From Saccharina japonica (taxonomy: Eukaryota; Sar; Phaeophyceae; Laminariales; Laminariaceae), in NCBI GenBank assembly GCA_008828725.1, contig MEHQ01002381.1:33452-97451 (forward strand): a stretch of 64,000 bases of DNA, read 5' to 3'. Both the position numbers and the translations under genes were made by a program. Shown here one piece after another: positions 55,965 to 64,000 of this stretch (its first letter is position 1; every line of letters begins with the position of its first letter). Below the pieces are notes generated by a model. It ran no database searches, was not told the DNA's origin, and saw only the letters and a list, made by a program, of their open reading frames with translations.

Positions 55965-57825
55965 ACAGCAGCAGCAACAGCAGCAACAGCAGCGCAATTT
56001 ACCACAGCAGCCTCGTTCTGTGCACCACCCACCGCTGCCGCCGTTGCCTGCCGCGCTACCGTGGCCGATGCAGGGCTCGGCGCCGCCGGCAAAGCCGCGA
56101 CCGCGGCAGCCGTCGCTGGCGCAGGTGAAGCCTGCCACCGATGACAGCCCGGCCAAACGAAGGAGGGTCAACGATGGCACCAGCGGCGCCGGTGGCACGG
56201 CTTCAAAACCGACGCGAGAAAAAGAAGAAGCAAGGGTTACAGGGGCGGGAGTTGGAGGAGAAGTTGGAGGGGGGGGTAAGGATGGGGAGGTGGCGCCGGT
56301 GTTCAATCGGTCGTTGGGGCGGGTGCCCCGCGTGGTGGTTATCGGGGCCGGGTTCGCGGGGATCGGTGCCGCGCTTGAGCTGCAGCGGCTAGGGATGGAG
56401 GTTGTCGTGGTGGAGGTGAGCTGGGAAGTGGGACGAGGCGGCGGGGGGGGGGGGCTGGAGAGCAGAGGGGAGGGGGTGCGTGTGGGCGGGAAGGTTGGGG
56501 GGGTGGTTCAGGAGTGTACTTTCACCGCTGTGACATCGTGGCGGCATATACGTGCGTTGTCGTAGATCACCTGGTTCAGCTTGCACATTATTTTTTTCCT
56601 TATTCCTTTCTAAAAATTCCGTTTTGGGATATGATGGCGCTTGGGCTTAGGGGTGAACATCCAAACGCACTCTACATTTCCGAACAGAGTTATAGTTACT
56701 TAATCCGGAGCCCCCCCTTCCCCCCTTCCGCTTCATTTCGCCTCCCCCGCTGATGACCTCCCCCCTCGTCCCCCTCACCCCCCCTCCCCCTTTGCTCCCG
56801 CCTCCGCGTCCCCACGCGAGAACAGGCCCGCCAAAGGGTTGGAGGCCGCTGCTACACAAAGCGGTGGATATCGAGCGGAGTTAAGGCTACGCCGCGCCAG
56901 GGGACCCCTTCCCGCGCCCCCGCCTCCGGTGCTACCCCAGGCGCCGCCGCTGCCTTGCAGAATCGGACGGCACAAGCCAAGACCGAAGGGGCTACCGGTG
57001 CTATCGCCGGTCCTGCAGGCAAAGCAGCAGGAGGAGGGGGGGCGGGAGGAGGAGCTAGCGCGGCGCAGGGGAAGGTAGACGGCGCGAGCGTGAACGCGTC
57101 GTCGCGGCTGGCGGGGGCCACGGCGATGCCTCAGAGCGGTCCTGTGCTAGTGTCGGCGGCGGCTACCACTGCCGCCGCCGCCACCACCACTGGTGCTGGT
57201 ACTGTCGCTGGTGCTAGTGCTGTCGCTGGTAGCGGTGGTGTTGGTGGTAGCGGTGGCGGTGGTGGTGGCGGGGCTGGAGGTGATTTAGAAGAAGGCCGTC
57301 CGCCTATCACAGCAGGCGGGGCCGTGTCGGCGACAGCGGCAGCACCAGCGGCAGTGTCAGTGGCGGCACAGGCAGCGCCAGCGGTTGACGGCCAGGACAA
57401 GCTGGTACCCGTAGCCGGGGAGGGAGCCGCCGGAAAGAACAAGCCGGCTAGCGGCGGCGGTGGCGGTGGCGGCGGCGGGGCCACTGAAGGTGGCTCGGGA
57501 AAAGGTGGAGGCGGAGGTGGAGGAGCAGCAGGAGGAGGAGGAGGAGGAGGAGGAGGGGACGCGGGTAAAGGAGGGCAGGCGCAGGCGAAGGGGAAGGCGC
57601 CTGCGGCAGCAGCGGCGGCGACGGCAATGGATGAGGATGAGGAGGATGAGGTGGAAGTGGTGGATGTGGTGCGAGGCGTATGTCCGGACAAAATGGTGAG
57701 CCCCCGATAGTGGTGGAGGAGTGGGAGGGGGGGGAAGGACGGGCTCGCTCGTGTTGTGCGGCGGTAAGCGGGGGCGTAGGAGGGGTAGCGTTTGGGTTGG
57801 GGTTGAGGGCTGGCGGGGGGGGGAG

Positions 57826-57890
<65 letters not shown>

Positions 57891-60800
57891 GTACCCCCCT
57901 TGTTTTTATATGTTTGTTTTGCTTGTTTTGGCTGCGCTTTCCGCCATCAAACCGCTCTCGTGTACACCGTCTAACCGTGCGCGTGTACACCTCCACCCTC
58001 ACTCTCGCTCCCTCCCTCCCTCCGCCCCTCCCTCCCCCCCTCCACCCGTACCCCACCGTCTCTGCGATTTTTACGTGATTTCTCGTTCTCGCAGGTTAGC
58101 GTTGACATGGGTGCGGCCTGGATTCACGGCACGGACGGAAATCCTGTGACGGCGCTGTGCAGGAAATTTTCGCTGTCGCTCTTCAATACTGGCAGTCCTA
58201 CCCTTTTTGTCGACTACAACGGCCGGTGCGGCTTGCTTTATACCCCTTGGTCTTGGTCTTGGTATTTTGGTCTTAGTCTTGGTCTTAGTATTTTGGTCTT
58301 GGTCTTAGTTTTTTTGTCTTGTTCTACTGTAGGTATTGGTATTAGTATTTTGGTCTTAATCTTCGTCTTGTTATTTTCCTTGGTCTTGACCGTGGTCTTG
58401 TCTTTGTTTGGTCTTGTTTTGTCTTCTAGTCCTGTCTTGTCTTGCCCTGTCTCGTCCTGTCCGGGCTTGCCTTTCCTTGCGTTGCCTTGCGTTGCCTTGC
58501 CTTGCCTTGCCTTGCCTTGCCTTGCCTTGCCTTGCCTTGCCTTGCCTTGCCTTGCCTTGCCTTGCCTTGCCTTGCCTTGCCTTGCCTTGCCTTGCCTTGC
58601 CTTGCCTTGCCTTGCCTTGCCTTGCCTTGCCTTGCCTTGCCTTGCCTTGCCTTGCCTTGCCTTGCCTTGCCTTGCCTTGCCTTGCCTTGCCTTGCCTTGC
58701 CTTGCCTTGCCTTGCCTTGCCTTGCCTTGCCTTGCCTTGCTCGCCTGGCCTTGCTCGCCTCGCCGCCGCGCCCCGCCCCGCCCCGCCCTGCTCTGCCCTG
58801 CCCTGCCCTGCCCTGCCCTGTCCTGCCCTGCCCTGCCTTGCCTTGCCTAACCCCAACCCCCTCCATGACCATACGACTACGGCCATGCATGACACGAGTA
58901 CACCCCCATCCCAACCCCACCCACCCCTTCCCCCGCCTCCTACCGTGCTTGCGCCTAGGCCCATCGGGGACAAGGTGGACAAAAGCGTGGAGGACGTCTT
59001 TAACCGCCTCCTCGACGCGGCGCAGCTCTGCGGGGACGACGCGGCGGAGGCCGAGGCGGCGGTGGCGAAGAAATCGGCCGATACAGCCGCTATAGTGGCC
59101 GCGCGCGCCGCCGTGGCCGCGCAGGACGTCGCCCAAGATGCCGAGGCAGTCGCGGCGAACGCCCTGTTCCGCCGCTTGGTGTCCACCGTGGAGAGCGGCG
59201 GAGCGGGGGAAGGGGGGCGGGAGAGGGGAGGGGGCAGGGGAACGGGGGGTGGACGGGAGATGTCTCATGCGGAGCGGGCGAAGAAGGCGTCTGCCTTGGC
59301 GAAGTCGACGGCGGCGGCGGCGAAGGCGGCTGCTGAGTTTGAGGGGCAGGAGCACGGGCTGGGGTTGTCGCTCGGGCGCACGCTGCGGAGGCTGATCGAG
59401 AGTGAGCGAGTGGCGGCAGCGGCCAAGGCGGCGGCGAATGGTGGCCGTGGTGGTGATGGTGGCAGCGGGTTGGGAGGGCTGGCGGGTTTGGGCGAGGAGG
59501 GCATGCGGATTCTGCGATGGCACGTGGCCAACATCGAGTACAGTACCGGGGTGAGAAGGGCGAGCACACTATGATACGTTCGTACCATAGCTCTCTGTAG
59601 GCACAGGGATAACATGCCTGAGGTTTCACGATTTTGTGCGTGTTTCGTTTTGTTTCGTTTCGTTTTGTTTTGTTTTTCCTTTTTTTTTACAAACTGCGTA
59701 ACAGTATAAAATGCGTCAGCGGTGAGGTGTCGAGTTCTAGGTCGATACTCTACTTTTCAAGCTGCGAGATAAAATCAGTCGCGCATTTCCGTTTTTATTT
59801 TTAGTTTACTTTTTCCCCCCACCCCCACCTCCCCTCCCTCCCCTCCCCTCCCCCCTCCCTGCGACGATCCCTACGCCTGTCCGGCGCTCGAAAAGGCGAC
59901 TAGCATCGACGACCTCAGCTTGCGGTTCTGGGACCAGGACGACTGCTTCGCGTTTCCTGGACCGCACAGCCTCATCAGGTGAGCCCTAGTGCTGGTGGTG
60001 GAGACGGTTGTGGTGGTGGTGTGGTGGTGGTGGTGGTGGTGGTGGTTGAAGTGGTGGAAATGGTGGAAATGGTGGTCATGGTGGTGGTGGTTTTATGGTT
60101 GAACTTCTGCTGCTGCTGCTGCTCCTGCTGCTACTGTCCAACGGTTTAATCACCGCTCGCCTCTCGTGGTCACGGGAAACATGCCGTCACACCAGCTCCT
60201 AACGCCACCCCACCCCCCTCCCTCTCCTCCCTCACCGCCGCCGCCGCACACCGCTTCAAACTCTCGCGTTTTTGTTTTGTGTTTTTGTTTCGGTTTCTGT
60301 TTTTTTGTTTCCGTTTTTTTTTTCTTGTTCGCTTCTTTCCCTGCAGCGAGGGCTATGGCAGCCTCGCCGACCACCTCGCCACCCAGCTCACCGACCTCCG
60401 GCTAGGGTGGCCGGTAAAACGCATCGAGCACGCCCGACCGACGTTGCCGCGTAGCGGGACGGCCGCGGCGGTGGCGGGGGTACGCCCCGGCGCCGCCGCC
60501 ACCCCCGCCCCCACCGCCCTTGCCGCTAAGGGTAGCCCCCGCGGGACAAGCGCCGGCTCCCCGGCATCTCCACCTGCAGTAGCGCCAGCAGCAGCAAGAG
60601 CGGCGGCGGGAGCGGGAGCGGGGTCGGCGGCCCCTCACCCACTGTTCAACCATGTCTTGTTCCGCAAGGAGTCTTTCGCGGGGGCGTGGGGGCGCGCGAA
60701 GAAGACGGAAGGCGAGGGGGGCGGTGGCGGCGGCGGCGCCGCCGCCGCCGCCGCCTCCGGCGCTGCGGCCGCTCAGGCTAAGGTGGAGAAGGTTGAGAAC

Positions 60801-63676
60801 GGGTCGACTGTTCAGAGGCCGCCGGCCGTGGCGGACGCTAGGGCGGCAGCTGTGGCGAGAACTGCGGTGGCGGGGGGGCAACATCAACATCAACATCAAC
60901 AGCAGCAGCAGACCCCGAGTAGTACGCAACCGCTCTTGCAACAGCTTTTGGCGGCGTCTGTCGAGTTCGTGGGCCAGGCTTCCCCTGATCCACAGGTGCG
61001 GCCGGCGCCAGTGTCGACACCTTTACCGTCGGCAGCGGCGGCGGCGGCGGCCCCACCCGCGACGGCGGCTGTTGTTGAGGTACCGTCGGCGGTGGCGGTG
61101 ACACCGGCCACGGCGGCGATGGTGGCACCTGCGACAGCGATAGCAGCGGTGGCACCCGTGACGGCGGCGGCGGCGACGCCGGCGCCGGGGGTAGTGGCGG
61201 TGGCGGGTGGTGGTGGTGGTGGTGGTGGTGGTGGTGGTGGTAGCGGCAACCCTGCTCCTACGGAAGCTTCGGCGGTACCTTCTGCCGCTGTTTCGGCGAA
61301 CGCGGCGCAAGCACCTAAAGCGGCGGCTGTGGTCGCGGCGGGGTCGCAGGTGGCGGTGGAGGCCATGCTCGGGAAAAAAGCTGGACCTGAGCTCGAGGCG
61401 GTGGCTGCGGCGGCGGCGGTGGCAACAGCGCAAATAAAGTGCGACACCGGTGCGGCGGAGGCTTCGGGGAGTCAGCAACCGCAGCAGGTCGGTGTGTCTG
61501 CTGCGGGAGGGGGGGCGGTGGCGGCGGCAAGCAGTGTGTCTGCTGCTCCTGGTGGTGATGCCCCTCCTGCGGCTGCTGCTCTTGGTGGTGGTGATGCCCC
61601 TCCTCCTGCTGCTGCTCCTGGTGGTAGTGATGCCCCTCCTGCTGCTGCTGCTCATGCTGCTTCTCCTACTGCTGCTGCTGCACCTGCTGCTGCTGCTGCT
61701 CCTCCTTCTGCTGTTGCTTCTGCTGCTCCTGCCGCTGCTGCTGCTGCTGCTGCAGCTCTTCCCGTTGCCCCTGCTACTGCTGTTGCTGCTTCTCCTGCTC
61801 CTCCTGCTCCTGCTACAACTGTTCCTCCTACTGCTCCTACTACGGCTGCTGCTACTGCTTCTACTCCCGCTGCTCCTGCGCCTACTGCATCTCCTGCTGC
61901 TGCTCCTACTTCTTCTGCTGTTTCTGCTGCGGATGCTTCTGCCGCTCCTATTGCTACCCCTTCTGCTGCGGCTACCTCTCCCGCTGTAACGGAGACTCGG
62001 CCTAGCCAGAACGGAACCGTCCAGGGGGTGGCGCCAATGGAAGTAGAGGGGGTCGAGGCGGGACCGAAGCCGGCACCCGTTCCGGGAACCACTCCGCGGA
62101 CCGTTCCGGAATCCAGTCTGGGAACCGTTCTGGGAGATGTGGCGGAGAAATCAGCTGCGCAAGCGCAGCCAATGGAAGTAGAGGGGGTAAAATCGGATGC
62201 GCAGGCGCAGGTTATACCATCCAGCCAGGGGAAAGCAGGAGACGGTGCGGCCCCTACCACGCAGCTTGACGCCCCGCTGGCGTCGCCCGGGACCAGCAGC
62301 AGCAGCCGTAGCAGCAGCGGCGGCAGCAACGGCGTCGTCGGAAGCGGCGGCAGCGGCTCCGACGGTGGTGCGGCATCGGGTTCAGGAGTTGTCGGAGGCG
62401 ATGTTGAGGAAGGGTCTGCGATGGCGGTTAAGGTTGTGTCTGGCAAGGAGCTGCCATCCAGTGGTGGTGGTGGTGATGGCGGTAGCGGTGGTGGTGGTGG
62501 TGGTGGTGGTGGTGTTGATGATGGCGGTGGCGGTGTTGGCGATGGCGCAGAGAAAGGCGAGGGAGTTCCTGACAAGGACTCGAAGCTCGTGGTGGCGGTG
62601 GGAGGAGGAAAAGGAGGAGGAGGAGGAGGAGCCTTGCCTCTTACCGTACCAGACGCGGCCACTGCCGCGGCCGCCATCGCCGCTCCCGCCTCCGCTCCTG
62701 CTACCGCTGCCCCTGCTGCCGTCGCCGCTGGCGCGACTAGCAAGGGCGCAAGCCAGAGCAACGGAGTGGTGCCGCCGAACATCAGCCGCGACAGCAAACA
62801 CAACACCAGCAGCAGCAGCATTGACAGCGCTGGCAGCAGCAGCGATATTGTGGTCGTGGCGGGAGACCCGGGCGCGGGCTCAGCCTCGCCCGCCAACCCT
62901 CCCGCTGCGGCTGCATCCCCGGCTGGCGCTGGCGCTGGCGCTGCCGCCCTGGGCGGTGCGGCTTCTGTCGCCCGGACGGACCCACCGACTTCTGCTGCTA
63001 TTGTTGTGGTCGCGGCTGCTGCTGCGGCGGTTGCTGCTTCTTCGACACCTGCTCCTGTTGTTGCTTCGACCACTGCTGCTGCTGCTCCTGCTGCTCCTGC
63101 TTTGTCAGCTGTTGCTGCTGCTGCTTCGACAACTGCTGCTGTTGCTCCTGCGCCGTCACCGCAATTGCCCCAGAAAGCTCCCGACGGCACCCCTAGCCAG
63201 AACGGGCGTCAACCAGCAGCAGAAAGCGCTGGTGGCGGTCGCGGCGGCAGCGGCGGCGGCAGCGGGAAGGCTAAGCCGCCGGGGTCCGCCGCCGCCCCCC
63301 CCTCCGTCGAAAGGCGCATCTCTGCCCTGGCCGAGCTCGCGTCGGATTACCGCATCGACCTCTCCCCCGCCCGCGTCTCCGCCCCCGCCCCGGCCCCGGC
63401 CCCCGCCCTCGCCCCCGCCCCTACCCCGGCTTATGCATCTCCCCCTCCCTCATTGCCGAGGAAACGGGGGCGCCCCTTCGGTAGCATTACTAGCAACAGT
63501 GGGGCGCTGTCAGCGGCGGCGGCGCCTACTTCTGGTAGGGGAGAGGGAGGGGTGGGGGGGAAGCGGGAGGGGGGTGACCCTGAAGGGTTCAGTTGTCGTG
63601 TGACAGGGCAGGATGGGAGGGTGGTGGAAGCGGATGCGGTGGTGATGACGCTCCCGCTCGGCGTCCTGAAAGCCAA
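48012..63676 (+). CDS. LSD1/KDM1-like flavin amine oxidase, giant, partial (eight exons)
   Basis: Exons at 48012-48306, 51778-53909, 55141-56415, 56826-57695, 58095-58225, 58959-59550, 59896-59978 and 60347-63676 join in phase into about 2902 residues; the C-terminal half of the oxidase is beyond the right edge. The FAD-binding start VVVIGAGFAGIGAALELQRL is followed across an intron by ARQRVGGRCYTKRW. Further landmarks are MGAAWIHGTDGNP, WHVANIEYSTG, LRFWDQDDCFAFPG and ADAVVMTLPLGVLK. The last four track LSD1 closely, and a helical Ala-rich block sits where LSD1 has its tower domain. LSD1 enzymes oxidatively demethylate histone H3 lysine 4. No SWIRM domain could be recognised, so another amine oxidase is possible. 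The fold is split by huge low-complexity inserts. The catalytic lysine region is not in the window. Confidence 0.8.
48307..51777. other. Amine oxidase intron 1; one unexplained coding-like patch
   Basis: This 3.5-kb intron contains TTAA elements, GTAC-rich words (48945-49020), a five-fold TCTCCCATCAAAAT repeat at 50790-50905 and short CGACA and CCTGT repeats near 51465 and 51560. At 48480-48640 both strands are open; minus reads KVSNFVRNIPRAELANSVCR, which looks protein-like but matches nothing I can name. It could be an exon fragment of either strand. Confidence 0.45.
49734..49889. mobile_element. Tandem short TTAA elements
   Basis: Two head-to-tail copies of CCCATTCAGAACTGAAAAAC (49734 and 49810), each preceded by TTAA; the second ends AAAGGG before TTAA. 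Related sequences are nested at 28684-28777 and 30292-30390. In amine oxidase intron 1. Confidence 0.75.
51778..53909 (+). CDS. Amine oxidase exon 2: Ala/Gly-rich region
   Basis: About 711 residues of Ala/Gly/Val/Pro-rich sequence, then Asp/Thr/Asn repeats near 52900-53060, a Gly-Arg-rich block at 53610-53690 and a basic KRRRTNVV near 53815. It ends MGFEGGCYVAAQ at donor CAG|GTCAGT. The acceptor is CCTAACAG. The frame is open for over 2 kb without stops. The RG block could bind nucleic acid (inference). Confidence 0.7.
53935..54100. repeat. CTGGTCGTTAGAC tandem repeat
   Basis: Six or so degenerate copies, about 24 bases apart, just downstream of the exon 2 donor. The intron (53910-55140) also holds a poly-A tract at 54240, a C tract at 54410 and a family B copy at 54620-54712. 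Confidence 0.75.
55141..56415 (+). CDS. Amine oxidase exon 3: poly-Gln region and FAD motif
   Basis: It encodes 425 residues. AKNPTLLDLLLLKQLGG is followed by roughly 250 residues that are mostly Gln (CAG/CAA), then a basic PAKRRRVNDG that could be a nuclear signal, then the Rossmann start RVVVIGAGFAGIGAALEL ending VVVVE at donor GAG|GTGAGC. Confidence 0.85.
56826..57695 (+). CDS. Amine oxidase exon 4: GG motif plus insert
   Basis: It begins ARQRVGGRCYTKRW, the conserved R-x-GG-R FAD contact, right after the AACAG acceptor. About 260 residues of Ala/Gly-rich sequence follow before DVVRGVCPDKM at donor ATG|GTGAGC. In LSD1 the same interval is about ten residues. Confidence 0.85.
57829..57889 (+). 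repeat. Poly-G tract of about 60 bases
   Basis: Nearly pure G in the short intron between exons 4 and 5 of the amine oxidase. It can form G-quadruplexes in DNA and in the transcript. The sequenced length may be inaccurate. Confidence 0.95.
58095..58225 (+). CDS. Amine oxidase exon 5
   Basis: Short exon with VSVDMGAAWIHGTDGNPVTA and LCRKFSLSLFNTG, ending DYNGR in phase 2 at donor CCG|GTGCGG. It is flanked by a long poly-G tract upstream and a CCTTG array downstream. Confidence 0.85.
58245..58740. repeat. TTGGTC and CCTTG arrays
   Basis: 58245-58440 is a degenerate TCTTGGTCTTGG array grading into GTCTTG/CCTGTC. 58490-58740 is a nearly perfect CCTTG pentanucleotide array of about 50 units. Both lie in the 733-base intron between exons 5 and 6. 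The Cys-Leu-Ala-Leu-Pro frames are not protein. Confidence 0.95.
58959..59550 (+). CDS. Amine oxidase exon 6: tower-position helical insert
   Basis: It encodes PIGDKVDKSVEDVFNRLLDA, then Ala-rich helical segments with regularly spaced charged residues, then LRWHVANIEYSTG. LSD1 places its antiparallel coiled-coil tower exactly between these two landmarks, so this block may be a tower equivalent. The acceptor is GCGCCTAG and the donor GGG|GTGAGA. Confidence 0.82.
59896..59978 (+). CDS. Amine oxidase exon 7
   Basis: It encodes 27 residues, ATSIDDLSLRFWDQDDCFAF PGPHSLI in family register (LSLxxWDQDD). The acceptor is CGAAAAG and the donor CAG|GTGAGC, ending in phase 2. It is too short to be found by ORF length. 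Confidence 0.8.
60347..63676 (+). CDS. Amine oxidase exon 8: 3.3-kb exon with giant insert
   Basis: It opens with EGYGSLADHLATQLTDL and RLGWPVKRIEH and closes with FSCRVTGQDGRVVEADAVVM, TLPLGVLK at donor CAA|GTGAGT. In LSD1 these ends are adjacent strands separated by a few residues. Between them lie about 1050 residues rich in Ala, Gly, Pro, Ser and Thr without a stop. The frame is continuous with both conserved ends, so the insert is translated unless an internal intron was missed. Confidence 0.82.
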
Positions 63677-64000
63677 GTGAGTGATGAGTAGGTTTTGGTG
63701 GTGGTAGGGGGGGCAGGGGGGGGTGTGACGGGGGGCGTACTGCGTTTTGTTGCTTGCCTTTATTGTCATTATGACCAAGTGACCCGACGCATCACTTTCG
63801 AGACGTGTGGGGTGGGGGGGTGGGGGGGACGGGGGAGGGGGGCGGGGGGGAGGGGGGGGGGGGGCGTACTCGGGAAGTCATTTGTTGCTTGCCTTAGTCA
63901 TTTGACCATTGACCACGCATCCCTTTCGAGACGGAGGTGGGGCTATTGGTGGTGGTGGTGGTGGGGTGTACCCATGTCGTGCACGGCAGTAGTCTTATGA

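Noticed and set aside
58408-59095. Cys-Leu-Ala-Leu-Pro repeat protein on plus and Gln-Gly-Lys-Ala-Arg on minus
   Set aside because: Translation of the intronic CCTTG array.
61652-63190. 512-codon minus frame opposite exon 8
   Set aside because: Shadow of the Ala/Gly/Pro-rich plus frame, which is flanked by conserved oxidase sequence.

Overview
The window looks like nuclear DNA of a photosynthetic stramenopile (ochrophyte; brown-alga-like in style). Two genes encode N-terminal leaders with a hydrophobic signal segment followed by an ASAFAP-like motif, which is how plastids of secondary red origin are addressed. Coding exons are GC-rich and full of Ala/Gly/Gln/Ser runs, introns are long and repeat-packed, and TTAGGG-type telomere-like tracts occur internally. 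The exact taxon cannot be told from sequence alone.

Layout. (1) 1-15803, minus strand: a bestrophin-family anion channel with a plastid-type leader. Exons lie at 15435-15803, 3433-3576, 1559-1648 and 384-497, and the gene runs off the left edge. Its first intron is about 11.9 kb of minisatellites, MITEs and a foldback. (2) 15804-33403: intergenic and gene-poor. It is dominated by an array of about 15 units (about 430 bp each) at 18366-28110. Each unit joins a near-perfect palindrome of about 245 bp to a tRNA-Ser(GCU)-like sequence that carries an encoded CCA. (3) 33404-47732, minus strand: a complete ten-exon SLC17/ANTR-type anion:phosphate transporter of the major facilitator superfamily, also with a plastid-type leader; every intron is phase 0. 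(4) 47733-48011: a 279-bp divergent intergenic gap, probably a shared promoter. (5) 48012 to beyond 63676, plus strand: a giant LSD1/KDM1-like flavin amine oxidase, at least 2900 residues, whose FAD fold is split by large low-complexity insertions. It runs off the right edge.

The two transporters could both serve plastid ion balance: thylakoid chloride or bicarbonate for the bestrophin, and envelope phosphate or organic anion for the SLC17 protein. The amine oxidase is a probable chromatin enzyme. Exon joins were derived by hand from splice consensus, reading phase and family homology; they fit in phase throughout but need transcript support.

The strongest candidate for something undescribed is the palindrome + tRNA-Ser array. 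Next come two dispersed repeat families that share one ATGAGTAC/poly-C terminus, and the extreme insertions in the amine oxidase.
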